From assembly GCA_038363925.1 (NCBI GenBank), contig JAQQWL010000016.1, positions 992,001 to 1,056,000 of the forward strand: 64,000 nucleotides of DNA, written 5' to 3'. Shown here piece after piece: positions 12,901 to 23,513 of this stretch (position 1 is its first letter; every line of letters begins with the position of its first letter). This DNA is from Apiospora phragmitis. Lineage: Eukaryota; Ascomycota; Sordariomycetes; Amphisphaeriales; Apiosporaceae. A program made the position numbers and the translations under genes. A model generated the notes under the pieces. It was not told the DNA's origin and did no database searches. It worked only from the letters and a program-made list of their open reading frames with translations.

Positions 12901-14247
12901 GGCCCTAAAGTGACCCCTGTTGCGCCCATGCCAGGCAAAGTAGATGATGTAGCCTTCCCGACCGGGGGCTTTGGCGATGTATCGGACCTCGGACTCGCAG
13001 AAGATCTCGGCGCCCCAGTTCCAAGCATCGGCGAGGTAGGTAACCAGAGTTGTGTTCTTAGACCCGTCGTTCAGCCCCGTCGCGTCTTGGCCAGTCAGCG
13101 CAGATGGCGACATCTCCACGCCGGCTCGGTTGGGTCCGTTCTGGAAGCGAGTTGTCTGTCGGACTCTCCTGAACTTGTCGCCCATGCCGAGATGCTCGGC
13201 CTGCTTCTTCAGAAGCTCGAGTTTCGGGAGTACGGGCCAGTCGGCAGGGTACTCCTTGGGCTCCAGCATTTCTTCGGCCATCTGGAAATCTAGAGATTGG
13301 ATATTATTAGTACAGGGACTGAATTAGTAAGAAAGAGACGCAACTTGGCGGTACTCACATGGGCCTAGGGCACTGGGATCACCCTTATCTCCTCCGGCCA
13401 TTGTTCTTGACGTAGAGTCTCGTCGTCGACCTCGAGGTAGACATTTGCATTGATTAGGCTAGTTCCTCCGAGACCTATATTCGGAACAAGTCAGTTATCC
13501 GAAACTCTCCCTGAAGATGGTTACTTGTACGAGGGACGTACCATTGCCGACGATGGCGTTCTGGCCGTTGCCGAAGATGAGATGGTACATGCCCGTCGGG
13601 TCGCCACCATTGACCACCTTCTTGGGCAGCCACCCGGGCGAGAACTCCCCGGAGTAGTGGACCTGCTCCAGGGCGTCGTCGGTGTCGCTGGGGTACTCGC
13701 CCGGCCAGTGCTCCCGGCCCCGCTCCAGCACGCAGACGGACTCGCCCGTCCGGGCCATACGCGACGCGGCCACGCCGCCGCCGTACCCGGAGCCGATGAC
13801 GACGCAGTCGTACGAGTTCCGCATGAGCTCGAGGGGCCTCGAGAGGCGCGGGAACGAGGCGCCGTTGCGCTCGTCGCCCCAGGACCGGATCCGCGCTTTC
13901 GCCCCCGAAGGGCCGCCGGCGTCGTCCTGGTGGATGCCGAAGGACTTGATCCGGTGCGAGCCCTGCGGGCTGGGCTGGGGCTCGTGGAATCGTGTCCGGG
14001 CGCTACCGGCTTCTTGTCCATTGGTGGCGGTGGTGCTGCTGTCGTTCCTCGAGCTGTTAGGGCGGGATTCAGCTGCGAGATCTGGTGAGGCTGGCGCCGC
14101 TTGGGTACCATTGGTGGTGCCATTGATGCCGTTGACTAATCGTTTCCTAAGGCCGTTCACGTCGGCTGCTGCATGGCCATTGCCATGACCGGTACCATTG
14201 GTCGGCAATGGCTCCGTTTCCGCTCGCTCAAGGGCGCCGGGAGCCAT
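9921..14247 (-). CDS. GMC oxidoreductase fused to an alpha/beta hydrolase (cholesterol-oxidase type)
   Basis: Exons 13542-14247, 13359-13474, 12734-13289 and 9921-12683, joined by GT-AG introns, give about 1,380 residues. After a Gly/Asn-rich, probably disordered N-terminus of about 140 residues comes the FAD-binding Rossmann motif IGSGYGGGVAASRMA (about 151-165). The GMC C-terminal signature HPIGGACM, later ANPFATITALAERS, follows. The second half is an alpha/beta hydrolase: oxyanion strand MVPGASVDH, nucleophile elbow AHCMGS with Cys where Ser is usual, and a late YGHLDCW with the catalytic His. Members of this GMC branch oxidise sterol or other hydroxyl substrates with FAD; the actual substrate is unknown. 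Two one-base frame breaks, near 13379-13385 and 12487-12494, lie in G or C runs, with conserved sequence on both sides. The stop codon is only about 230 bp from the transposon block. Confidence 0.8.
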
Positions 14248-14270
14248 TGTGGCAGTCTCTCGTACCAGGC

Positions 14271-14296
14271 TTATAGTATAGTGTACTATACTATAA
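14271..14296. promoter_or_regulatory. Perfect 11-bp inverted repeat upstream of the GMC-hydrolase gene
   Basis: TTATAGTATAG, a 4-base gap, then CTATACTATAA. It lies 24 bp upstream of the ATG at 14247, so it would be in the 5' leader or core promoter. It could form a hairpin or be a dimeric protein-binding site; no known operator is recognised. Confidence 0.35.
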
Positions 14297-15590
14297 TCAA
14301 AGCAACTAAGAGAAGCTAAGGGAAGCTAGGTCTTCGTAATCCGCGATACGGGTAACATAGAGTAGAAGGAGATAGTAGTACACAGAGTAACGACTCGACT
14401 ATGAATGAGGAACAAGATATGGAATAAGGTATATATATATTCTCGAGCAGATAGATAGCAGGTATCTTGGAGTGGATCATTCTAACCACAGTGGGGGGAG
14501 GGACTCATGGCTTCATATACGATCTGACATGAGCCTTAGTCCCTATATGTGCTGATCGGCGAATAGACGCGGGCGGGCCAGTATATTCTTGGGAAGGGGG
14601 GTCAACGGCGAAGGAATCCCATGTGCCGCGACCCGAGCGAACTATTACCAGCTAAACCACCTCGGAGCTGGGCGCAGCAGCCGCTTCCCTTCTCGGGCAC
14701 TGAGGCTGGGCTGAAAAACTAAAAGGAGGAGATCGTCCTTGAATGGCCAGCGGTCCGACATGCATTCTCCAGGCCCAAAAAAGAAGAAGTTACCTGACCG
14801 TAAGCACTTGCAAGACACCCCATGCCGGCCTGACTGGCTGGGGGCCGTGTCCAGGGATGCATGCCACCCTGTACTTTTGGCAACAACATCGCAATTGTTC
14901 AAATCACATATAATGGTGAAGAGAGTAAAAAAAGCGATGCAGACACGGGCAAGACTAGCCACAAAACGGACATAGGTCCGATATCTGGGTAAGAATGCGG
15001 ATGTCTTCATTGTGATACAGAAGGATGTATACTGCTACAAGCAGTATGTAAGTAGTTGTGGCGGCAGATCAGCTTGCTTCGGTACAAAGACATGTCGATG
15101 GGCTTGGGCATGATAGTGCATACACCATTTTCGTCCCTGGCCGGTATTCCTTCGTTGTCGATTCTGTATTTCCCCAGAGCTGGTCCTTATTCGCCGACTA
15201 TATTAAGTTGACAAAGGGCATTGTGTTTGTGTCACGATATCGGCAGCACTTTAGCATAGCATGGGGACTGTACCTTGCGCCCACGCGGTACACAGCATGG
15301 GTAGGGACGAATTACTTTCCCGTTTTTGAAACATTCCCTTTTCGAGGAGCGCTCAATCTGACACGGAAAGACCCGATGTTGAACAGCAGTGCATGCAATT
15401 AGCAACATTTCGGTTTTCTGGGCCCAAGCCAGCGGGACACCACCTGCACTGGCAACATATTGCTATAGCTGGAGGGGGTGAAAAAAGGGCAGATTGGTGA
15501 TAAGAGAGCGGAGAGGCTCATGAGAGACTCGAGAGGGGGAAATTCATTAGAGACAAGACAAGGTACAGGGCCCATACTTACCTGCGCCTC
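14297..15590. other. Intergenic region, no supported gene
   Basis: Promoter side of the GMC-hydrolase gene. It holds a short AT tract (about 14430-14445) and several unconvincing open frames on both strands. A 121-codon minus-strand frame at 14645-15010 starts with a hydrophobic stretch but has no recognisable domain or splice context, so it is not called. Confidence 0.5.
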
Positions 15591-15591
15591 G

Positions 15592-15723
15592 GTACCGATA
15601 GTCGTTTCTTCAGCTACGACTCTAAACGGACGTTGAGTCTCTGATTGGTCAATGAACGACTCGAGTGCGGAAAGATTGCGCTCATACTTTGTAGTAATTA
15701 CCCCAATTCTCCAAACGCACTTG
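15592..15723 (-). other. Possible single exon of an unrecognised minus-strand gene or relic
   Basis: An open 44-codon stretch (VITTKYERNLSALESFIDQ, then VVAEETTIGTEAQ) is bounded by a good acceptor (CTACACAG) and a consensus donor (GTAAGT). A polypyrimidine-rich acceptor follows downstream at about 15460-15480, but the next frame closes at once. The protein is not recognised. It may be a remnant exon or the end of a small gene. Confidence 0.25.
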
Positions 15724-15849
15724 CTGTGTAGAAAAAACATCAATCGCGATGACCCGAGACGTCTGCTCATCCTTGCCTTGTATGTGTGCCAAGAGAGGCA
15801 CAGAAAGACGCGCGATACTCCGTACGGAGGGACTGGTTAAGAAACCGTA

Positions 15850-16340
15850 CGACTGAGCGCATAGCTTAGGTTAGCTGTATTCATTCACCGACAAATTCGC
15901 TATATGGCTGTTGATATGACATAAGCACGCAACACTGCAACGTTGTGTGCGCCATTGGTTTCGAGGCGGTGCGGTGGTTCGCTTGCGCCCAGCCCATCAT
16001 CCACCACAATCCACCAGTTGTATTTATTATTAGGCTCGCCTTCTGACGTCGGGATGGTAGCCCGGGCTCCTGTTGGCTCTTCGACGAAGCCGAGTCGGCC
16101 CCCAGGTTCCTGCTTACTGCCGATGGTAGGGGCCCAAGGGGTGCGATTAAGACTTGACCGGATTTTATTTCGACTTTCTAGGTCCTTATGTTTAAAAACC
16201 ATAATAAAATTAAGATCAGCCTTTTAAATATGAAAGAAATATACAGAACGTAATTTAAAAGCTAAATTATTTAAAGTTATTTCTTTCGAAATTTTTTAAC
16301 TGAGTTTTATATTTTATATAAATTTTTGAAGTGTACGACT
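15850..16340. other. AT-rich spacer, no gene seen
   Basis: Contains an AT-rich tract (about 16190-16330) similar in composition to the RIP block. No coding signal. Confidence 0.4.
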
Positions 16341-16371
16341 ACAGTCGAATTCGAAATCGGTTTCCGCTTTC
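16341..16371 (+). repeat. Left arm of an exact 31-bp inverted repeat flanking the NLR pseudogene
   Basis: Starts TACAGTCGAATTCGAAATCG. The reverse complement is identical to 20452-20482, 4.1 kb away on the other side of the NACHT/WD40 pseudogene. Confidence 0.75.
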
Positions 16372-16897
16372 TGAAGTCGAACTGTTTATTCAAATCGGAC
16401 CCACCCTTCTCTTGGCGCTGACTGGTACTTTGTGAGATAAGCGCAGTACTTGAATTAATCAAGTACGTACCGAACAAATAAGCGCTATTTTGGGAGGACG
16501 GTATAATTGCATAATCTATGCAGCTATTGAATGATCCATTCTTGCGGATAGTGGACAGCCCGCTTGGGCCAACTGTAACCTACAACCCCACTCTAGGAGG
16601 CGCCCGTAGGTCAGGCAGGAAGACGACCTTTTCGTAGCCCGCAATGTGCTACCATTAACATGCATCACTATCTGACGGGCGTTTCCCTACCACTCTACGA
16701 TATGATTGGCACGACGTGCAGATCCCGTGACCGAATCAGCCTCATGGTGACAACCCCGACCATGGCCGCAATGCCTGCCTTGTGCTGGACTCCTGTTCAG
16801 CAGGGACGGCTCAGCCTACGTGGCCTCGCCAATTTCACATCCTCCCGACGAATCCTCTACTCCAGTCGACGCCATACGAAGCGTCAGTCGAGACTCG

Positions 16898-19723
16898 ATG
16901 GCTGAAGTGCTCGGTATCGCGGCCAGCGCTATTGCCGTCATCGAGTTGGCAGCAAAGATCACCAAGCTTTGTGCGCAGTACGGAAAAGACGTTTCGAATG
17001 CGAGAGACGATATCAGACGAATCAATACAGAAGTGACAAATCTCAAGGCCATAACCGAGAGCGTCCGCCAACTCCTTGACGGCGCTCAAGGGCCAAAGCT
17101 TAGTACATCCCAGAGTCTATACACTGGATTGCAAGATGGACAAGGAGAACTTCAAAAGCTGAAAGAGGACCTTAGTCCAGGAAGGGCAGGAAAGCGATGA
17201 GACGATGCGGCTTTCGCGCTCTGAAATGGCCTTTCAGGAGTGAGGATATTCAGAAGAAAGTCGATACTTTCCAACGATGTTCGCAGACGATTTCCTTGGC
17301 CTTACAGGTGGATCAAATGTGAGTAGGGTGTTCTGTTTTCCTCTTGATGTAAATCTGATGGTAATGTCTTCTCAAAGGTCTCGTACTCGAGATCCAACAA
17401 GACGTCAGGCAGCACAATCAAAAAGCGATCCTCGACAAACTCCCTGTCGCGCATGGAGCTGCCTTCGACTCCCACGCCGAAGAACACAATCCGACCTGCC
17501 TCCGAGACACCCGAGTCGAGCTCTTACGCGAGATTGATCAATGGATTCAAGATCCGAACGCCGAAGCGATGTTCTGGCTTAATGGCATGGCAGGGACGGG
17601 CAAATCCACAATCTCGCGTACCCTAGCGCAGACTGCCTCCAAGGGCGGGTTCCTCGGCGCTAGCTTCTTCTTCAAACGTGGTGAGGGAGATCGCGGCGGT
17701 ATTTCCTGTTTTTTTTCCACCTTGGCGGCGCAGCTATGTTCCCGGGAGCCGGCCGTTATACCCCATATCCAGACTGTTATCGATTCCGAGCCTGCGATCT
17801 TTGGGAAAGCGATGCGAGAACAGATCGAGAAGCTTCTATTTTAACCACTGTTAAAGCTCTCTGGAGACACTTATAAGGACCGTACCTTTTTAATTGTTAT
17901 CGATGCCCTTAACGAGTGTGAGCACGAGGAGGATGTCAAACTCTTAATTAACCTATTCTCGAGCTCGAAAGTAATACATTCGCCACGGCTCAAAATCTTC
18001 CTTACTAGCAGACCCGAGCTTCCTATCCGTCTTAGCTTCACTACGATTAAAGGGGTATACCAAGACCTTATTCTTCACAAGGTCGCTACATCCGTGGTTC
18101 AGCACGACATCCAGGCCTTTCTCAGCAGTGAGCTCACGCGAGTGAGGAATAACTACAATTGTTCCGTCGCAGAAGACCGACACATACCCGCCGTATGGCT
18201 AAGTGAAGATGATATGCGGATCTTGGTCAAGATGGCGGTACCGCTGTTCATCTTCGCCGCTACCGTCTGTCGATTTATCGCTGATCGAAGGCTTGGGGAC
18301 CCTGCAGACTAACTATAAGAGATTATAAGCTACCGGGCGACAGCTCAAAACTCTCAGCTCGAGGCGACATATATGCCTATATTAAACAAGCTCACCAATG
18401 CGTCTGCCGAGCAGAGAAAGCATATCACTGAACGGTTTCGATCAATTATTAGGCCAATTATTATCCTTGCAGAACCCCTTTCCCTAGCTTCTTTGGTACG
18501 GCTATTAGGTATACCCCAGAAGACGGTTGCCATCCTGGACTTTCTTCACTCTGTTCTCAGTATCCCCGATTCATCTAAACAACCGATCCGATTACTACAT
18601 CTATCCTTCCGCGACTTCCTTCTCGACCCGGCGAAGCGAGAGAACAACCAGTTCTGGATTGATAAGAAAGAGGTCCACCGTCAGTTAGCCATAAAATGTC
18701 TACGAGTCATGAACGATTCGCTACCGACGGATATCTGTCAGGTCCAAGCACCAGGGATAACACTCTCCGAGATCGATCCTCAGCGAATCACGGAACACCT
18801 GCGGCTAGAGACGCAGTATGCCTGCCGCTACTAGGTTTACTACTTAGAGCATTCCGGCACTAAGATCTTCGACGGTGATAAGGTGTACAGGTTTCTGGCT
18901 ACTCATTTTCTACACTGGCTAGAAGCGCTCAGTTTAATAAACAGAGCTTCAGAAAGCTTGGGGATATTAGCCACGTTAAAAGGTCTTATAGTAAGTTACC
19001 TTTAAGCTTATCCGGCTAAGTTATTAATTAAATATTAAGTTAAATCCTACTAATTAACTCGACGCTTTCTTGGACGATGCGAACCGTTTTATTCTCGCAA
19101 ATATTTCTACTATTCAAGTTGCCCCTCTTCAAGTCTATTCGTCTAGCCTACTCTTCGCCCCGAAACAGAGCGTAATCCGTGCTACATTTCAAGATCTTAT
19201 CCCACAATGGATCTTACGCCAGCCAGTAATAGACGATAAGTGGAATAATTACCGCCAGACACTCGAGGGCCACAGCGGCGTCGTCACCTCGGTGGCGTTC
19301 TCGCCCGACGGCAAGCTGGTGGCGTCGGCGTCGCGCGACCAGACGGTCAAGGTCTGGGACGCGCAGACGGGCCAGGAGCGCCAATCTACTGACATAGGTA
19401 CCGTTTCCTCCACATTGTCGTTTAGTCCGGATTCTTCGTCCATTTTGACCGATGTTGGAGCTATCCTTATCGGTCGCCAGTCTAGCCAGTCATTACCTCC
19501 ACAACGCGTGGCTGCAAGATTTGGCCTTAGTATTAGCGAGGATCGCAGCTGGATCACTTGGTGCGGGAGTCCCCTGTTATGGCTGCCACCCGATTTCCGG
19601 CCAACCCATGGTGGATCTGCTGTGCTTGGTTCTCTGGTAGCTATCGGCTGTCCGTCGGGAAGGGTATTTTTCGTACAACTTGCTGAGGGGCTTGAGAACG
19701 TGGTGGCTTCGTCGACTGGTTGA
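16898..19723 (+). pseudogene. NACHT-WD40 STAND (NLR-like) gene, inactivated
   Basis: The start ATG at 16898 opens MAEVLGIAASAIAVIELAAK, the helical N-terminal domain seen in fungal STAND proteins. After an intron at about 17320-17378 come the NACHT P-loop WLNGMAGTGKSTISRT (about 17576-17623), Walker B LIVIDALNE (17893-17919) and SRPE sensor (about 18010). Next are the winged-helix region (LLHLSFRDFLLDP at about 18595) and one WD40 repeat at 19258-19375 ([13 protein letters not shown] to KVWDAQTG). Related proteins sense non-self and trigger heterokaryon-incompatibility cell death. Here the frame is closed by TAA at 17842, TAA at 18310 and 18316, and TAG at 18832, all explicable as C-to-T or G-to-A changes of CAA/CAG or TGG. 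There is also a one-base frame break near 17179-17186. The splice around 18980-19060 is unclear. Non-functional. Confidence 0.8.
19258..19375 (+). repeat. Single GC-rich WD40 repeat within the pseudogene
   Basis: One complete WD40 unit ([15 protein letters not shown] to KVWDAQTG). It is clearly GC-rich and free of RIP-like changes while its flanks are AT-shifted. NACHT-WD40 genes normally carry several near-identical units; only one remains. Confidence 0.7.
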
Positions 19724-20451
19724 GAGATGGCAATACATCTATATTTCTACTATCTTTGCAAATGGAGGGTCCTAGGGCGTGTTGTATATTTATAGTCCTC
19801 GGTTCTTTGTAATTATTTAATTATTTTCCCTTTATTTACTCTTCCTTTATTTATTATATTAACTTAACTTCGATAATGTTATCTTAATTATTTTATAAAA
19901 CATGTTTGTCCGTTCTCGAATTTAAAAACAGGCGCAAAGATTAACGTAGGCATGGCCCAGGAGTAAGAGGCGCGGGGCGGAAGAGATCAAGCTTTATATG
20001 TGCTGTGGCTCCAGGCTACTAGTCACTAGTGGCTACCCGTGCTTCCGTTGGTTAGCTAGCAAGCCAGAACGGCGGTAGAGAGCAGAGCAATAACGTTAAC
20101 GTATCCCGGCTTTTAGTCGCAACAATATATAATATAACAGGCCTGCTCAATGATTCAGTGCTTTCATCGGTTTATTTAGCGATATGTATGCTGAAACGAG
20201 GCACGCAAAATCATGAGTTAGGCCTACTTTGAAAGTAAGCAGCAAGCGTCGAAATGGGTGTTTCCTCATTTTGTGACTCGCTCGGATATTCCATTATGCA
20301 GGGTGTTATGCAGCTATACAATGTTTTAATAATGGCGCTAGTTAGAGCAGTATGTCCCTCCGGTGACCTGAAGTATTGTGCTTGCCATGCAAAGTACCTG
20401 TCAGCGCCAAGCCTGATGTGGATCCAACGTTAACAGATTGTTTGATCTTGA
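19724..20451. other. AT-rich tail and spacer, no gene seen
   Basis: Starts with an AT-rich tract (about 19790-19900) resembling a RIP tail, followed by ordinary intergenic sequence. Confidence 0.4.
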
Positions 20452-20482
20452 AAAGCGGAAACCGATTTCGAATTCGACTGTA
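20452..20482 (-). repeat. Right arm of the 31-bp inverted repeat
   Basis: Reverse complement of 16341-16371 with no mismatch over 31 bp. Beyond it only loose similarity continues. Confidence 0.75.
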
Positions 20483-21955
20483 TTGAGGCGGTCGAGGGAA
20501 ACCGGCCAATTCTTATTCGCACCCCTTGGGGCCTTGTCAGCAGACACCGTATCCGGGAGATAACTACCGCCATTGGTCCAGAGCTCGTAGGATGCAAGAA
20601 GGGGAACATAAGCAAACACGCAAACCCTCGTGGGAAGACAGAAACACTGTACCGTTGTATCTCGTAAGGCTGATGATATCTCCTCCAGGCTTCCATCCTG
20701 GCACGGTGGGGTTCCGATGTTCAGCTTCTCACGGCGCGGGCCTTGGCTCCTCCCATTCGTCCCATCATCATCCTGGTTACCCCGAGGCCCTGGCAGCCTG
20801 GCTCCAGAGTGTGCGCCATGGTGGGCCACGAATAATCGAAACGAAATGAAATCGTGTGCGTCCATGTCAGAACCTTGTCAGGAAACGGAACCCTTGGAAT
20901 AATGCCGGCCCAAGACTGCCGGGAAGGATGGGCCTGCTCGGGCTTCCGGTATGAGCGGAAGTGTACCAATGAAGTGTATGTGAGTTGGGTGCTCATAAAA
21001 TGCAGTTTATTAATATTCAGCCGCTGGTCCTGGTAGTCCTGGTACAGTATTGTCGGAGAAACCTCCGTGGGTGACGTGCAGTAGTTTCGTAAGTATGCAG
21101 CATGCAGTTCTGCATGCTGCAGTCAGTCTTCTTCCACCGCCGCCGTCTCCGAAGAAACCGAGCTGCAGGCTATATCGTTTGCATCTCAGCTGGTCAGCTA
21201 TTATGGAAAAGGGCGATGATTCGGTGTAACCGCACGAACTCCATGCCATATCGTCATCATTGTCATGATCGGAGAAATACTGATCACCTCGTATGCGAGC
21301 ACTGCCACCTCCGCCCAACGACTGCTCTCATCCCGTAGCCTACCGATTGGACTAGAAACAATGTCTGAGCGCCAATCGTGAGCCCATGCCAGACAAGGCT
21401 GAACGAGCCTGTCCCAATGAGTTGATCAGTACCCTCCACTGGATCGTTTGGACCCCAAGTGAAACATGCCATTCCGTTGGGGCTAGTTATCAACGAGAGA
21501 GGCTCGGGGAGAATGATACCCATAACCGTCGTTGGCTGGGTTGAACCCGCCTACCGGGCAGGCAGACAGACTATGGTCTGACACTTCGGCTTCTAGTCCT
21601 ACCCGCGTTGCCGTCGCAGGTAGATATGTCAGATCACATGGAAATATCGACGCTGTAACAGTAAACTGAAAATCGTACGTGCTGGCAAACATACAGGGTG
21701 GCATGGTGTGTCGCTGCCTGTATGCGCCTCGACCGATGCCACCAAGGTACGATTGGGGGTGGAGGCTGCAAAACCGTAGTCGTTTGGAAAGAGGGTATCT
21801 GTCTATTCGCCGCAGCCGATCTCATAATAACTAATAACACAATTCACAGCCAGGTTGCCTGATCCTGGCTTTGGTTGCCTTAAGCGAGCAACTCCTGGAC
21901 ACTCCTTTTGATTGCGCCCTGATGCGCCAACGGTTTTTCCAATACGTGTCCCGAC
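20483..21955. other. Intergenic region downstream of glutamate dehydrogenase
   Basis: Many short frames of 60-150 codons on both strands overlap one another. None has a recognisable domain or consistent splice signals. No gene is supported. Confidence 0.45.
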
Positions 21956-23513
21956 TTACATGGACTCCCACCAGTCGCCATGATCGTGCATCGCCTGCAC
22001 GACCTTGACGAACCCGGCGATGTTGCTGCCTGCCACCAAACTGGGAAGCTCACCCTCCTTCGCCTCGACATATTCTTTCGCCGTGTTCAGCCCGTTCTCG
22101 AATGCTTGCTTCATGATGAGCTTGAGACGCTCGTCAACTTCCTCGCGAGTCCAGCTCACAAGCTAGAACAAGAAGAAAAAAAGTCAGCCTTACCATGCAT
22201 ACACACATACAATCTCCAGTAGTCAGGGGTCAAAACGTACCTGGCTATTCTGAGCCATCTCGAGGCCGGATACGGCCACTCCGCCGCAGTTGGATGCCTT
22301 GCCTGGGGCGTACCAGATGGCCTCGCCCCCTTTCTCCTTCCTCGCCGCCTCAAACACATCGATCGCCTCCTGAGTGCAGCCCATGTTGGACCCTTCGGCA
22401 ATGAACAGGCACCCCTTGTCCACGAGAGTCTTGGCCTCGTCCTCGCTAACCTCGTTCTGGGTAGCAGAGGGCAGGGCGACGTCGACTTTGCCGACATGCA
22501 CCCAGGGTCGCGCGCCCTCGATGTACTTGAAGGCGCCCTTGTGCTCGTAGGCCGTCAGCGGCTTGCGGACCAGCTTGATGTCGGCGATGGCCTCGACATC
22601 CGCGGGCTTGAAGCCGGCCTCGCCCTCGGCGATGAGGGCGCCCTGCGAGTCCGAAAGCGACACGACGGTGGCGCCGAGCTCGATGCACTTGAGCGCGGCG
22701 TACTGCGCGACGTTGCCGGACCCGGAAATAGCCACTCGCTTTCCCTCGAAGCCGCCCTTGCCGGCGTACTTCAGCATCTGCTCGACGTAGTACACGAGAC
22801 CGTAGCCGGTGGCCTCGGGTCGGATTAAGCTGCCTCCCCAGTTGCCACCCTTGCCGGTGATCATGCCCTCCCACTTGTTTCGGTGCCTCTTGTAGGTTCC
22901 GAACAAGTAGCCGACTTCTCGGCCGCCTACGCCGATATCGCCAGCGGGAACGTCGGTCTCAGCGCCGATGTGCTTGCACAGTTCCTGCATGAAAGCAACG
23001 CAGAACCGACGAATCTCGTTGTCGCTCTTGCCCTTGGGGTCAAAATCGGCACCTCCCTTGCCGCCGCCCATGTTCAATCCGGTCAAGGCATTCTTGAAGA
23101 TCTGCTCGAACCCAAGGAACTTGAGGCTGTACGGGACGGTATCAGCGATTTGCGGGTTCTATATCCGATGTACTCATCGCCACACTCACATGGACAGGTT
23201 CACCGTTGGGTGAAATCGCAGACCCCCCTTATAAGGACCTAGGGCTGAGTTGTATTGGACACGGTAGCCCCTGTTGACTTGCAGAACTCCGTTGTCATCT
23301 TCCCAAACGACACGAAACTGGATCACACGCTCCGGGATCGACACAACCTTCAGCGCAGTCTTGTACTCCGGGTTCTTCTGGAAGAGAGAGCTGTTCTCGA
23401 GACTGCTCGCAAGCTCTTGATGCCAAGTCAGAATAGATATACGCCCGTGGCCAGCTGGTAGACTCACCCTTGTAAGCCTGCTCGAACTCGGGCTCGGAGG
23501 GCAGGTTAGACAT
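21956..23513 (-). CDS. gdhA: NADP-specific glutamate dehydrogenase
   Basis: Exons 23468-23513, 23190-23415, 22241-23126 and 21956-22162 splice to exactly 454 codons plus stop, the length of the Neurospora am enzyme. It catalyses reductive amination of 2-oxoglutarate with ammonium and NADPH to glutamate, the main fungal ammonium-assimilation step in the cytosol. The glutamate/phosphate-binding segment [16 protein letters not shown], the catalytic-lysine motif [13 protein letters not shown] and the nucleotide-binding [12 protein letters not shown] are present, and the C-terminus ends HGDWWESM. No frame breaks occur, in contrast to several neighbours. The start at 23513 is fixed by the family N-terminus [14 protein letters not shown]. 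Nitrogen regulation is usual for the family; no specific site was identified here. Confidence 0.95.

Noticed and set aside
14645..15010. 121-codon minus-strand frame
   Set aside because: No domain, no splice or promoter support, and biased composition; a hydrophobic start alone is not enough.
20401..21840. Several overlapping frames of 60-154 codons
   Set aside because: They overlap on both strands without recognisable protein features; treated as chance.
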